Program-made: the position numbers and the translations under genes
Assembly (NCBI GenBank): GCA_003559215.1
Contig: PWMF01000070.1
Location: forward strand, 1 to 46,945
Origin: Natrialbaceae archaeon
GTDB taxonomy: Archaea; Halobacteriota; Halobacteria; Halobacteriales; Natrialbaceae
Direction of reading: 5' to 3'
Length of the DNA stretch: 46,945 nt
In this document: piece by piece, positions 16,366 to 25,607 of the stretch
Numbering within the stretch: position 1 is the first letter of the stretch
Layout of the letters: each line of letters opens with the position of its first letter
The notes under the pieces: model-generated
The model's database searches: none
What the model was told of the DNA's origin: nothing
The model's input: only the letters and a program-made list of their open reading frames with translations

Positions 16366-17439
16366 ATGGACCACCGGACTCGGGTGCTCGCAGCCGTCGG
16401 CGCGACCGTGGCGCTGTTTCTGGCCGTACAGCTCGGCGCGCTGGCGCTGATCGAGCCGTTCCACGACGCCGATCGACAAGCCGTCGAGGATCCCGAGAAC
16501 CCGACCAACAGCCTTGTTTACTTCGCGGTGATCCTCGTCGCGACCGGGCTCATGCTCGCGACCTTCCGGTACGACCTCGAGTGGGTTATTAGGGCGCTGG
16601 TCATCGGCGTGAGCGTACTGCTGGCCTGGTTCGTGCTCACCGAACTCGTGCCGCCGGTCGTCACGGCGGGTCCGATCAACATCGTCGCCGTCGGCGCAGC
16701 CCTCGGCGTCGGTGTTGCACTGCTGTTGTACCCGGAGTGGTACGTCATCGATCTCACCGGCGTCCTGATGGGCGCCGGCGCCGCGGCGCTGTTCGGGATC
16801 AGCTTCGGCCTCCTGCCCGCAATCTTGCTGCTCGCGGCGCTGGCGATCTACGACGCCATCAGCGTCTACCGGACCGAACACATGCTCGACCTCGCGGAGG
16901 GCGTGATGGACCTCAAGATTCCCGTCGTGCTGGTCGTTCCGACGACGCTATCGTACTCCTACCTCGCCGACGGCTCCGAGGCAGCGCTCGATGCCGACCG
17001 GACCGGGGGGGAGCCGACTCCCGACGAGCGCGGCTCGAGTCAGGTCGATGAGAGCTCGACCGACACCCCGAACGCCGGGAGCGAAACCGACTCGCCGGCG
17101 TCGACAGAGCCCGACTCCGACGCCACAGAGGAGCCGGCAGACGCCGGCCGCGACGCCCTGTTCATCGGGCTCGGCGACGCCATTATCCCAACGATTCTGG
17201 TCGCCAGCGCGGCCTACTTCCTCGAGGCGGGCGCACTCGACGTCCCGGGAATCACGCTGAACGTGCCGGCGCTGGGGGCGATCCTCGGGACGCTGGCCGG
17301 ACTGCTCGTGCTGTTGGGGATGGTGTTGAAGGGGCGACCTCACGCCGGACTCCCCCTGCTCAACGGCGGCGCGATCGCGGGCTACCTGCTCGGCGCGCTC
17401 GCAAGCGGCGTCTCGATTGCGACCGCGCTCGGGTTCTAG
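16366..17439 (+). CDS. Presenilin-like intramembrane aspartyl protease (PSH)
   Basis: 357 aa with about nine hydrophobic segments. Catalytic motifs are YD (Asp163, in ALAIYDAISVY) and GLGD (Asp271, in FIGLGDAIIP). A PAL-type motif near the end reads GLPLL (residues 328-332), a variant common in archaeal homologues. Between the two catalytic helices lies a hydrophilic acidic loop (about 203-262) of typical low complexity. Such proteases cut TM helices of membrane proteins; the target is unknown. The ATG at 16366 gives a short cytoplasmic N-terminus. The stop overlaps the convergent lipoprotein gene's stop in a CTAG tetramer. Confidence 0.92.
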   Translation: MDHRTRVLAAVGATVALFLAVQLGALALIEPFHDADRQAVEDPENPTNSLVYFAVILVATGLMLATFRYDLEWVIRALVIGVSVLLAWFVLTELVPPVVTAGPINIVAVGAALGVGVALLLYPEWYVIDLTGVLMGAGAAALFGISFGLLPAILLLAALAIYDAISVYRTEHMLDLAEGVMDLKIPVVLVVPTTLSYSYLADGSEAALDADRTGGEPTPDERGSSQVDESSTDTPNAGSETDSPASTEPDSDATEEPADAGRDALFIGLGDAIIPTILVASAAYFLEAGALDVPGITLNVPALGAILGTLAGLLVLLGMVLKGRPHAGLPLLNGGAIAGYLLGALASGVSIATALGF

Positions 17440-18143
17440 TCGGAAAGGGCCTCCTCCTCCTCGCTGGTTTCGACGATCTCCGCGTCCACGTCGTCGCCGT
17501 GCTCGAGGCCCTGTACCATCACGTCGATTCGATCGCGCTCGGAGTCGATCGGCAACTCCTCGAGGTCGGGGTAGACGCCGACGATCACGAGGTGGTCATC
17601 GTCGTGTTCCAGCTGGGCGATATCGAGCAGGACGTCGATCCCGTGTTCGCCGTGTAACACGGCCTCTCCCTCATAGGTCTCGAGCAGGATCGTGTCCTCG
17701 AGCGCGCTGACCGAACGCTCCCCGATCGATTCCTCGGTCCGTAGCTCCTCGTACTGATCCTGGATCTTCCGGACGATCTCCTCGTTTTCCATCTCGCCGA
17801 CCGGGTTGAACTCCTCGCCGGCGACGCTGACTTGGGGCGTCGAGATGACGGCGAAGACGCCGGCCTCGATCTCGCCGCCGAAGATATCAAGCGGGAGATC
17901 GATCGTCCGGGTGTACTCGGAGCCGTAGCTAGTCACTTCGATCTCCTGGCCGGCCACCGATTCGGTGGAGACGATCTCCTCGGTTCCCTGGTACTCGTAG
18001 CCGGTGTCGTCGGTCGCGCTCTCGGCGACGACCGCCGGCGAGGCCGAAAACGTCGTCGCGTCCTCGAGAAACTCGTCCAGGCAACCGGCCGAGAGACCGC
18101 CCCCGCCGACTGCGCCCGCGGCGACGAACTGTCGTCGATTCAT
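17436..18143 (-). CDS. Tat lipoprotein, haloarchaeal family of unknown function
   Basis: 235 aa. The N-terminus NRRQFVAAGAVGGGGLSAGC has a twin-arginine motif and a lipobox ending at Cys21, so it is probably exported folded and anchored by lipid. The body is acidic, mixed alpha/beta, with repeated motifs of the type YEYQGTEEIVSTESVAGQEIEVTSYGSEY. I believe this belongs to the haloarchaeal DUF6517-type lipoproteins, but function is unknown. Its stop codon overlaps the stop of the presenilin-like gene; this leaves no room for a separate terminator on either strand. Confidence 0.85.
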   Translation of the reverse strand: MNRRQFVAAGAVGGGGLSAGCLDEFLEDATTFSASPAVVAESATDDTGYEYQGTEEIVSTESVAGQEIEVTSYGSEYTRTIDLPLDIFGGEIEAGVFAVISTPQVSVAGEEFNPVGEMENEEIVRKIQDQYEELRTEESIGERSVSALEDTILLETYEGEAVLHGEHGIDVLLDIAQLEHDDDHLVIVGVYPDLEELPIDSERDRIDVMVQGLEHGDDVDAEIVETSEEEEALSD

Positions 18144-18364
18144 CTAGTCCGAAAGAACCGCTTGGCGGTCATAAGTGGCGCGGCCGACTCGAGGCGTCCG
18201 TTTTTCCCGTTTCGGAACGGTACGCTCGAGTGCCAGTTCTGTATAGCAGGATGGGATTCACATGATGCGAGACGGACGGCTCGGAGACGACCTGCGATCC
18301 CACTCGCTCCGGAAGATCCACCGCACGGAACTGATCCGGCCGGAAAAGAACGGGGCGTCGACCG

Positions 18365-19867
18365 CTACTCGCCGGAGGGGAGCCGATAGCTCGCCCCCTC
18401 GTCGGTGTCCTGAACTTCGACGCCGAGCCCCTCGAGCTCATCGCGAAGCTGATCGGCTCGTTCGTAGTTGCCGGCCTCGCGTTCCTGCTCACGGACATCG
18501 AGGACGAGCTCGACGATATCGCCCGCAAGCTCCGCGCTGCCGTCGGTCTCGCCTGCGAACGAGAGTCCGAGGATGTCGCCGAGTTCCTCGAGGGTCTCGA
18601 CGGCCCGGCGCAATCCACGGTAATCCGCCGACTGGTCCTCACCACCCTCGAGGTGGCGGTTGATCGCCGCCGCGATCTCGAGTAGCGCGGACTGGGCCTC
18701 GCGGGTGTTGAAGTCGTCGTTCATCGCGGTCGTAAACGCGTCGCGAGCCTCGACGACCGCCTCGCGGAGTTCGTCGTCCGCGACCTTCGAACCCGCGTTC
18801 GGGGAGTCGATCGCCGCCGTCGCCGCCTCGTGGGCGCGCTCGAGGCGGTCCCACCGTTCCTCGGCCTCGGCGATCGTTTCGTCGGAGTACAGCTGCTGGC
18901 TGTTGTAGGAACCCGCGGTGAGGAACGTGCGGACGACGTTCGTCCCCCAGCGGTCGACGGCCTCCGCGACGGTGACGAAGTTCCCCAGGCTCGAGGACAT
19001 CTTCTCCTCGTCCATCTGGAACAGTTCGCAGTGGAGCCAGTAGTTCGCGAACTGCTGGTCGGTCGCGGCTTCGGACTGGGCGATCTCGTTTTCGTGGTGT
19101 GGAAAGACCAGATCGCGGCCGCCGACGTGGATGTCGAGGGTGTCCCCGAGGTGAGTCGTGCTCATCGCCGAGCACTCGATGTGCCAGCCAGGGCGGCCCT
19201 CCCCCCACGGCGACTCCCAGGTCAGCGCGGTTTCGCAGGCCTCCTCGGCCGGCGCGGCGTCCTTGTGGCGGTGCTCTTCGATCGCCTCGCTGTCGACGCC
19301 GTCGGCCTTCCAGAGCGCGAAGTCCGCGGGGTTTCGCTTCTCGGAGCGCTCGTCGGGATCGCCCTGGGACTCGATCTCCTCGAGCTCCTGGTTCGAGAGC
19401 TTGCCGTACTCCTCGAAGCTGGTGACGTCGAAGTAGACCGATCCGTTCGCCTCGTAGGCGTACCCCTTCTCCAGCAGGGTTTCGACGAGGTCGACGATCT
19501 CGGGAACGTGTTCGGAAACGCGGGGGTAGACCTCCGCCCGCAGGAGGTTCAGCGAGCGCATGTCCGAAAGGGTGCGCTCGATGTACGTTTCCGCGACCTC
19601 GCTCTCGTCGTCACCGAGGCCGTCCTCGCCGACGCGGGCGACGATCTTCTCGTTGACGTCCGTGAAGTTCTCGACGTGGCGTACCCCGTAGCCGAGCTGT
19701 TCGAGCCAGCGGTGCATGACGTCGACGTGGACCCACGAGCGAGCGTGGCCCAAGTGGGGCGGATCCGAAACCGTCAGGCCGCAGTAGTAGAGCAGAACGT
19801 CGTCGGGATCCTGCGGTTCGAACGGCTCCGTCTCGCCCGTCAACGTGTTCGTCACGTACAGGGTCAT
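18365..19867 (-). CDS. cysS: Cysteinyl-tRNA synthetase
   Basis: 500 aa class I aminoacyl-tRNA synthetase. The HIGH-type motif is HLGH at residues 38-41 and the KMSKS motif is KMSSS at 289-293. Zinc ligands that select cysteine are visible: Cys29 (YYCGLTV), Cys232 (HIECSAM), and His/Glu in the [12 protein letters not shown] stretch (257-263). The C-terminal helical domain (about 320-470) carries the DALR-type anticodon-binding fold. Length and motifs are complete. The start is the ATG at 19867. Single gene, not obviously part of an operon. Confidence 0.97.
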   Translation of the reverse strand: MTLYVTNTLTGETEPFEPQDPDDVLLYYCGLTVSDPPHLGHARSWVHVDVMHRWLEQLGYGVRHVENFTDVNEKIVARVGEDGLGDDESEVAETYIERTLSDMRSLNLLRAEVYPRVSEHVPEIVDLVETLLEKGYAYEANGSVYFDVTSFEEYGKLSNQELEEIESQGDPDERSEKRNPADFALWKADGVDSEAIEEHRHKDAAPAEEACETALTWESPWGEGRPGWHIECSAMSTTHLGDTLDIHVGGRDLVFPHHENEIAQSEAATDQQFANYWLHCELFQMDEEKMSSSLGNFVTVAEAVDRWGTNVVRTFLTAGSYNSQQLYSDETIAEAEERWDRLERAHEAATAAIDSPNAGSKVADDELREAVVEARDAFTTAMNDDFNTREAQSALLEIAAAINRHLEGGEDQSADYRGLRRAVETLEELGDILGLSFAGETDGSAELAGDIVELVLDVREQEREAGNYERADQLRDELEGLGVEVQDTDEGASYRLPSGE

Positions 19868-19996
19868 TACAGGGGTGTATCCGCGGGCTACAGTTAAAAC
19901 GTGTCTTTAGATCCGACTGCTGTGTCAGAGCCTGTCAACGCAGGCGTCTGCGGTCCCGATACGAACGAGCGCTAACGGCGCTCTCGCACTCGAGCG

Positions 19997-20500
19997 CTAC
20001 TCTCGGACGGGAACGGCCTCGAGGGCATCCTCGACCGTTCGAAGGGCGTCGGCTCCCGCGACCCCTTCTACGACGAGCATCATCGTTCCCTCCCCGACGC
20101 CGGCAGCGATCGGCTCGATCCCCTCTACCTCGAGTCGTCCCAGCGTCGTCCCGAGCGCAGTCGCGTCGACGTCGCCCGTCGCGACGATCGCCGTCAGGTC
20201 GCCGCTGTCGGATCTAAACGACGTTCCGCCGATCGCGAACAGCGCCGTCTCGGGCTGGGAGCCGTCGATCGCGGCCGGTGTGATTCCGCGTTCCATCCTG
20301 ACCCGGACCTCTCGTGAGTCGGTCCCGTAGGCCGGGAGCTCCTCGGCGTAGCGGCGGATCGCCGTCGCGACCGCGTCGGTCTCGCCGTCGACGTCGAGAT
20401 ACCGGGCTGCCGCGGTGTAGTTGACGACTCCGGACCGCAGTGCGGCGACGAGAAACGGGCTTTCGTCGACGGCTCGGCGCGTTTCGCTCGCGAGCGACAT
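19997..20500 (-). CDS. Conserved haloarchaeal protein, function unknown
   Basis: 167 aa, acidic and soluble. The N-terminal third (ETRRAVDESPFLVAALRSGVVNYTAAARYLDV) looks like a helical, HTH-like segment. The C-terminal part (TALFAIGGTSFRSDSGDLTAIVATGDVDATALGTTLGRLEVEGI and GVGEGTMMLVVEGVAGADALRTVEDAL) has the beta-alpha-beta rhythm of an ACT or RAM ligand-binding domain. A regulator sensing a small molecule is a reasonable guess only. The ATG at 20500 was chosen over an upstream codon because the extension is serine-rich and covers the divergent promoter. It is divergent from bolA, 94 bp apart. Confidence 0.8.
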   Translation of the reverse strand: MSLASETRRAVDESPFLVAALRSGVVNYTAAARYLDVDGETDAVATAIRRYAEELPAYGTDSREVRVRMERGITPAAIDGSQPETALFAIGGTSFRSDSGDLTAIVATGDVDATALGTTLGRLEVEGIEPIAAGVGEGTMMLVVEGVAGADALRTVEDALEAVPVRE

Positions 20501-20594
20501 AGATGTACAGCTGTGACACGCCACCCTGAAGGGATAAGCCTCGTGGTCGGCGGCGACCGCGGCGTTTTTGCCGCGAGCGCCCCATCGACCGAGT

Positions 20595-20846
20595 ATGAAA
20601 CTCGACGACGTCGAAGCCGTAATCGAGTCCGAGCTCGAGGGTGCCGAGGCAACCGTCACGCACGCACGCGACAAACACGACGACGATCACCTCGCCGCGA
20701 CGGTCGTCTCGCCGACCTTCGAGGGTGAGTCGCTGGTCGGCCAACACCAGCAGGTGTACGACGCCCTCGAGGACCACATGACGACCGACATCCACGCCCT
20801 CGAGCTGTCGACGTACACGCCCGAGGAGTACGACGACCTCGAGTAG
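20595..20846 (+). CDS. bolA: BolA family protein
   Basis: 83 aa with the BolA class II-KH-like fold: a first helix (VEAVIESELEGAEATVTH), beta strands around HLAATVVSPTFEGESLVGQHQQVYDAL, and the final helix with ALELSTYTPEEY. The signature F-x-G-x-S-L-x-x-x-H-Q-x-V-Y is complete, and the histidine that can help ligate an Fe-S cluster with a monothiol glutaredoxin is present. Family roles include Fe-S trafficking and transcriptional regulation; nothing here picks between them. Start is the ATG at 20595. Confidence 0.93.
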   Translation: MKLDDVEAVIESELEGAEATVTHARDKHDDDHLAATVVSPTFEGESLVGQHQQVYDALEDHMTTDIHALELSTYTPEEYDDLE

Positions 20847-20944
20847 CCGGTTTCGCCCGGCCCGCCCCCGCGTTCCGGTTCCGTCTCCGCTCGAGTGACG
20901 GTTCGAACCGCAGGATACTCGTGTTCGCTCGCGAGAATGTTCGT

Positions 20945-21406
20945 ATGGAGTCGCTTCACCCGCGGATCAGGCTGCTGTGGATCGCACAGACGGCGATCCT
21001 GGCAGCTGTTCTCGGTGCCGTCCTCGTCGCCGTCGACCGGTGGATCACGTCTCTCCCGACGGCTGGACTGGTAGGAATCGTCGCCGTCGCGGCGGTCCTA
21101 GGTATCGCCTACGCCGTCCGGCTCTACCAGATCTGGAAGTTCGAACTGCAGGGCGATGCCCTCTATCTCGAGCGCGGCGTCGTCACGTTCGTCGAGACGG
21201 CCGTCCCGTTCGTTCGGGTTCAACACGTCGACACGCAGTTCGGGCCGATCGAACGAACTCTCGGGCTCTCGAGCGTCGTCGTCTACACGGCCGGATCGCG
21301 AAACGCCGACGTCCGGATCCCTGGACTGACGCCGGACCGCGCCCGAAAGCTACAGGACACGCTCCGGGAACTCGCAGTCGAGAGCGAGGCCGACGACGCG
21401 GTATGA
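20945..21406 (+). CDS. YdbS-like membrane protein with bacterial PH domain (copy 1)
   Basis: 153 aa. Two TM helices (about 10-30 and 38-58) are followed by a bPH_2 domain: WKFELQGDALYLERGVVTFVETAVPFVRVQHVDTQFGPIERTLGLSSVVVYTAGSRNADVRIPGL. The motif V-P-(Y/F)-x-R-(I/V)-Q-H-V-D is the hallmark. In Bacillus the YdbS/YdbT pair is reported to contribute to protection against bacteriocins and envelope stress; archaeal function is unknown. The stop overlaps the start of copy 1 of the YdbT-like gene (ATGA), showing coupling. A closely similar gene lies at 25119-25607. Confidence 0.9.
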   Translation: MESLHPRIRLLWIAQTAILAAVLGAVLVAVDRWITSLPTAGLVGIVAVAAVLGIAYAVRLYQIWKFELQGDALYLERGVVTFVETAVPFVRVQHVDTQFGPIERTLGLSSVVVYTAGSRNADVRIPGLTPDRARKLQDTLRELAVESEADDAV

Positions 21407-23046
21407 ACCGGCTCCACCCCTTCAGCGCGGTCGTCTACGCGCTCCGGTACGGTCTGCTGTGGCTGTGGGTCCCGTTCTTTCTCGTCACCGCCCTCGCAGG
21501 GACGGTTCCAGCTGTCAGCATTGCCTGGCTGCCGGTCGCCACGGCGCTTGGCTTCCTGTTCGGTGCCGGGTATGGCGTCGTCTACTACTACCGCTTCGAG
21601 TACGGAATCACGCCGGACACGTTCGACGTCGCCTCCGGTGTCATCGCCCGCCGCTCCCGCGAGATTCCCTACCGACGGATCCAGAACGTCGACATCAGAC
21701 AGGGGGTCGTCCAACGCGTCCTCGGGCTCGCGGTCGTCACCATCGAGACCGCGGGCGGTGGACACAGCGAGGCCGCACTCCAGCTCGTGAGCAAATCGGA
21801 GGCCGATCGCCTCCAGCACCAGATCCGCCGTCGGACCGCCGGCGTCGAGGTCGACGACCCCGATCGATTCGCGTCCGACGCGCCCCTCGAGGACGGTCGA
21901 TCGCTCGACCCCGAAGCGTCCGACGAGCAGCCGCCCCGACCCGATCGGACCGCCGAAGCGCCGCCGGCTTCCAAGACGCGACCCCGGGGCGAGCCGACCG
22001 AGCCGAGCCGAAAGCGGCTGTTCGCCCTCGACTCTCGAGAACTCCTCCTCTACTCGCTGACGACGCTTCGACCGGCCGCCCTCGCCGCCGTGGGGTTCCT
22101 GTTTTTCTTCGCGACCGATACGGTCCTGGACTTCCTCGTGACCCTCTCGCAGCCGTTCGGCGGCCCTCAGGACCTCCAGACGGGCGACACGCAGAGCTAC
22201 GGCGTCCTGACGGTCGTCTCGATGGTAAACGGGATCGTCATCACCTACCTCGTCAGCGTCGCCTACACGTTCGCGACGTACTACGACTTCCGGCTCGGGC
22301 GAGTCGACGACGACTTCGTCTACGAGCGGGGGCTGCTTCAGCGCTACAGCGGCTCGATCCCCGCAGAGAAGGTTCAGTCGGTCACGATCACCGACAACCC
22401 GCTCCAGCGGCTGATCGACTACGCCGGGCTGTGGGTCGAGACGGCCGGCTACGGCCCCGACAGCAGCGGCGGCAGCCAGTCGGCGGTTCCCATGGCCCGC
22501 GCCGCTCACGTCCACCGGTTCGCGGAGAACCTCACCCACGTCGAGACGCCCGCGTTCGCGAGTCCGCCGCCGATCGCCCGCCGTCGATACCTCGTCCGCT
22601 ACTCCCTGATCGCCACCGTCGTCGTCGCCGCCGCCCTCGCGCTCGCGCAGGTGACGCCCCTCGAGCGGTGGTACCTCGCTGCGGTCGTCCTCGCGGCGGT
22701 GCCGCCGGCGGCCCACCTGCGGTACGTCCATCTGGGCTACTACGTCGGCGAGGACCACCTGGTGATCCGCCGCGGATTCTGGCGTCGGCGGACGACCGTG
22801 ATCCCCTACTACCGGATCCAGACCGTCTCTACCCGACGATCGGTCTTCCAGCGCCGGCTCGGCATCGCGTCGCTGGTCGTCGACACGGCCAGCTCGCGGA
22901 CGCTGTTCTGGGACACGCCGACGATCTACGACGTCGACCTCGAGGACGCCCGCGGCGTCCACCGAACCGGCCGGAAGCGCCTGCAGTCGGCCCTGCGAGA
23001 GCGGGCTCGAGCCGACGACGCCGGCTTTTCGGTGGATTTTACCTGA
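21403..23046 (+). CDS. YdbT-like membrane protein with three PH domains (copy 1)
   Basis: 547 aa. Three bPH_2 domains alternate with paired TM helices: domain A about residues 62-145 (IPYRRIQNVDIRQG), B about 294-380 (IPAEKVQSVTITDNPLQR) and C about 441-530 (IPYYRIQTVSTRRSVFQRR). TM pairs lie near 15-62, 225-292 and 398-438. A polar linker at 146-208 separates A from the second TM pair. The ATG at 21403 overlaps the YdbS-like stop. A far longer frame covering this region in another phase is spurious. Probably forms a membrane complex with the upstream protein; ligand unknown. Confidence 0.92.
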   Translation: MNRLHPFSAVVYALRYGLLWLWVPFFLVTALAGTVPAVSIAWLPVATALGFLFGAGYGVVYYYRFEYGITPDTFDVASGVIARRSREIPYRRIQNVDIRQGVVQRVLGLAVVTIETAGGGHSEAALQLVSKSEADRLQHQIRRRTAGVEVDDPDRFASDAPLEDGRSLDPEASDEQPPRPDRTAEAPPASKTRPRGEPTEPSRKRLFALDSRELLLYSLTTLRPAALAAVGFLFFFATDTVLDFLVTLSQPFGGPQDLQTGDTQSYGVLTVVSMVNGIVITYLVSVAYTFATYYDFRLGRVDDDFVYERGLLQRYSGSIPAEKVQSVTITDNPLQRLIDYAGLWVETAGYGPDSSGGSQSAVPMARAAHVHRFAENLTHVETPAFASPPPIARRRYLVRYSLIATVVVAAALALAQVTPLERWYLAAVVLAAVPPAAHLRYVHLGYYVGEDHLVIRRGFWRRRTTVIPYYRIQTVSTRRSVFQRRLGIASLVVDTASSRTLFWDTPTIYDVDLEDARGVHRTGRKRLQSALRERARADDAGFSVDFT

Positions 23047-23066
23047 CCGCTCTCGAGGTGTCGAGT

Positions 23067-24482
23067 ATGACACGCGACGACGAGTTCCGCACCGAGGAGG
23101 ACAGTCTCGGCGAGATGCAGGTGCCGGCCGACGCTTACTGGGGCGCCCAGACCCAGCGGGCGATCCAGAACTTCCCGATCTCGGGAATCAGCTTCAGTCG
23201 CCGCTTCGTTCGCGGGCTCGGCGTCGTCAAGAAGGCCGCCGCGCAGGCAAACCGCGATCTCGGTCTGGTCGACGATGACGTCGCCGAGGCGATCGTCGAG
23301 GCCGCAGACGAGGTCATCGCCGGCGAACACGACGACCAGTTCCCGGTCGACGTCTTCCAGACCGGCTCCGGGACCTCCTCGAACATGAACGCCAACGAGG
23401 TTATCGCGAACCGAGCCGCTGAAATCATGGGCGCCGAGATCGGTGACCGCGTCGTCCACCCCAACGACCACGTCAACTACGGCCAGTCAAGCAACGACGT
23501 GATCCCGACCGCGATGCACGTCGCGAGTCTCGAGGCCGTCGAAAAGGACGTCATTCCCGCCCTCGACACGCTTCGAGAGGCCCTCGAGCGAAAAGAGGAG
23601 GAGTTCGACGACGTCGTCAAGACGGGGCGCACCCACCTCCAGGACGCCACGCCCGTCACCCTGGGCCAGGAGTTCGGCGGCTACCGCAGCCAGGTCGAGA
23701 AGGGTCTCGACCGCGTCGACAAGGTCCGCAACCACCTCGCGGAGCTCGCGCTGGGCGGGACCGCCGTCGGGACGGGCCTGAACACCCACGAGGAGTTCCC
23801 CGGTCGAGCAGCGGAGTACATCACGAAGGAAACCGGCGTCCAGTTTCGCGAGGCCGACAACCACTTCGAGGCCCAAGCCGCCCACGACGCCATGTCGGAA
23901 GCCCACGGCGCCCTGCGGGTAGTGGCTGGCTCGCTGAACAAGATCGCCAACGATCTTCGACTACTGGCCTCCGGTCCCCGCAACGGCCTCGGCGAGATCG
24001 AACAGCCCGAGAACCAGCCCGGCTCCTCGATCATGCCCGGCAAGATCAACCCCGTCGTCGCCGAGGCGGTCAACCAGGTTCACAAACAGGTCGTCGGCAA
24101 CGACGCCGCCGTCTCCGCCGGCGCCGCCGAGGGCCAGATCGACCTCAACCTCTACAAACCCGTACTCGCCCACAACTTCCTCGAGTCCGCGGAACTAATC
24201 GCGAACTCGAGCCAGATCTTCGCCGAGCGGTTCGTCGACCCGCTCGAGGCAAATCGCGAACACTGCGAGGAGCGCGTCGAACAGTCGATGGCGATGGCCA
24301 CCTCGCTGAACGTCCACATCGGCTACGACAAGGCCAGCGAGGTCGCAAAGACTGCGCTCAAGGAGGACAAGACGGTCCGCGAGGTCGTCCTCGAGAAGGG
24401 GTACCTCGACGAGGAGGAGGCCGACGAGGTGCTCGATCCGGAGAAGATGACCCAGCGGGGAATCCTGGGTCGAGAGGAGTAA
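23067..24482 (+). CDS. fumC: Fumarate hydratase, class II
   Basis: 471 aa, iron-independent fumarase of the TCA cycle interconverting fumarate and malate. The superfamily signature GSSIMPGKINP is present, with the catalytic-loop serine in it. TGSGTSSNMNANEVIANRA, HPNDHVNYGQSSNDVIPTAMH and KTGRTHLQDATPVTLGQEF are the standard active-site segments, and the C-terminal EVVLEKGYLDEEEADEVLDPEKMT is complete. Start ATG at 23067 is 20 bp after the YdbT-like stop, so it may be read from the same transcript despite the unrelated function. Confidence 0.97.
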   Translation: MTRDDEFRTEEDSLGEMQVPADAYWGAQTQRAIQNFPISGISFSRRFVRGLGVVKKAAAQANRDLGLVDDDVAEAIVEAADEVIAGEHDDQFPVDVFQTGSGTSSNMNANEVIANRAAEIMGAEIGDRVVHPNDHVNYGQSSNDVIPTAMHVASLEAVEKDVIPALDTLREALERKEEEFDDVVKTGRTHLQDATPVTLGQEFGGYRSQVEKGLDRVDKVRNHLAELALGGTAVGTGLNTHEEFPGRAAEYITKETGVQFREADNHFEAQAAHDAMSEAHGALRVVAGSLNKIANDLRLLASGPRNGLGEIEQPENQPGSSIMPGKINPVVAEAVNQVHKQVVGNDAAVSAGAAEGQIDLNLYKPVLAHNFLESAELIANSSQIFAERFVDPLEANREHCEERVEQSMAMATSLNVHIGYDKASEVAKTALKEDKTVREVVLEKGYLDEEEADEVLDPEKMTQRGILGREE

Positions 24483-24771
24483 TCTCCCGACGTTCCGAAC
24501 GCACATTTCGTAACTCACCTCCGGATTGACTCGAGTATCGTCTCACTCATCACAATCCTGTCATAGCGTGACAGGGGTCGACCGCTCGAGGGTGCGTTCC
24601 AGGGAACGTCTCGCGAAACGAAGCACACGGACTCGAGTACTATCGGCAGTTGATCGTTCTTTCTTGTCTGTCGGTCGAACCCAAACCGACCGAATGAGGC
24701 CGAATCAAGCGCGATCCGGGCGCAAGAAAAGAACCCAAGCAGTTTTTACGAATGCTCGCGTCAGACGAAAT

Positions 24772-25005
24772 ATGCACACCTGTCGTAACTGCAACCAGTC
24801 GTTCCAGACCGAGCTCGCCCTCGAGCTACACCGGGATACCTGCGAGAAAGCCCAACTGTTCTGTCAGGTATGCGGCGACCGATTCCGCGAGGGGGACGCG
24901 ACACAGGACGGGTGGCACTACGAGTGTCCCGGCGAGGACTGCGACGGAGAGGGGCTCCGAGAGGACCTCTATCAGGTCGACGACGTCCGAACGGCGACGC
25001 ACTGA
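24772..25005 (+). CDS. Small protein with two zinc-finger-like modules
   Basis: 77 aa. Residues 4-24 fit a classical beta-beta-alpha finger: Cys4, Cys7, Phe11, Leu17, His20, Cys24 (spacing C-x2-C-x3-F-x5-L-x2-H-x3-C, a C2HC version). Residues 31-57 hold a second cysteine/histidine cluster (Cys31, Cys34, His49, Cys52, Cys57). An acidic tail follows. Small zinc-finger proteins of this kind are widespread in haloarchaea and at least some affect motility or biofilm formation; the role of this one is unknown. Start ATG at 24772; an A/T-containing stretch (TTTTTACG, about 24742) precedes it. Confidence 0.85.
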   Translation: MHTCRNCNQSFQTELALELHRDTCEKAQLFCQVCGDRFREGDATQDGWHYECPGEDCDGEGLREDLYQVDDVRTATH

Positions 25006-25118
25006 TCGGCCCGGTTTTCCGCGCTTTCTCTTTCGATTCGAGGTCGGATCTCCGCTCCTCGTTCCCGCTCGATTCCGAGATCCGACTTTTTATTCGCGCC
25101 CCTTCCCTTCGGTTCCTC

Positions 25119-25607
25119 ATGGAGCGACTCAATCCCCGGGTCCGCGTCGTCTGGCTGTTCTTGGCGGTGTTCCGGGCCGGAATCGTCGGCGGATTTCTCG
25201 TCGGCGCCGCGCTGGTACTCTCAGAAACGGGACTGTGGGCGAACTCGCCGGACCTGCTCGTTCCGGGCGCGATCGGTCTCGCGATCGCCCTCGGACTCGT
25301 CCGCGTCGTCGTCGCCTGGCGCCGCTACGCCGTCTGGCGCTTCGAGGTTCAGGACGACGGCGTCTACATCGAGCGGGGGGTCTTCACCCGGATCAAGACC
25401 GTTGTCCCCTACGTCCGCGTCCAGCACGTCGACTCGAGACGGTCGCCGATCGAGCGGACGACTGGGCTGGCGACCGTCGTCGTCTACACGGCGGGCTCGC
25501 GAAGTGCCGACGTCGCGATCCCTGGCCTGACGCCAGAGCGAGCCGAACGGCTCCGCGAGGACCTGCGCCGGCTCGCGATCGAGAGCGAGGGTGAAGACGC
25601 GGTATGA
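25119..25607 (+). CDS. YdbS-like membrane protein with bacterial PH domain (copy 2)
   Basis: 162 aa. Two TM helices then one bPH_2 domain; the block VERGV/IERGV through VP(Y/F)VRVQHVD and VVVYTAGSR is nearly the same as in the gene at 20945. The last residues (LAIESEGEDAV against LAVESEADDAV) are also very alike, as is the ATGA overlap with the next gene. This is a clear paralogue from duplication of the pair. A TATA-like TTTTTATTCG at about 25087-25096 precedes the ATG at 25119 by the right distance for a leaderless transcript. Confidence 0.9.
   Translation: MERLNPRVRVVWLFLAVFRAGIVGGFLVGAALVLSETGLWANSPDLLVPGAIGLAIALGLVRVVVAWRRYAVWRFEVQDDGVYIERGVFTRIKTVVPYVRVQHVDSRRSPIERTTGLATVVVYTAGSRSADVAIPGLTPERAERLREDLRRLAIESEGEDAV

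Noticed and set aside
15364..16881. A 505-residue minus-strand open frame
   Set aside because: It runs antisense to btuF, srp19, gar1 and the presenilin-like gene, and its composition is Arg/Gln/His-rich noise.
21459..23066. A long N-terminal extension of fumarase
   Set aside because: It is a shifted-frame reading of the YdbT-like gene, with no TM or PH-domain character; fumarase homologues start near 23067.
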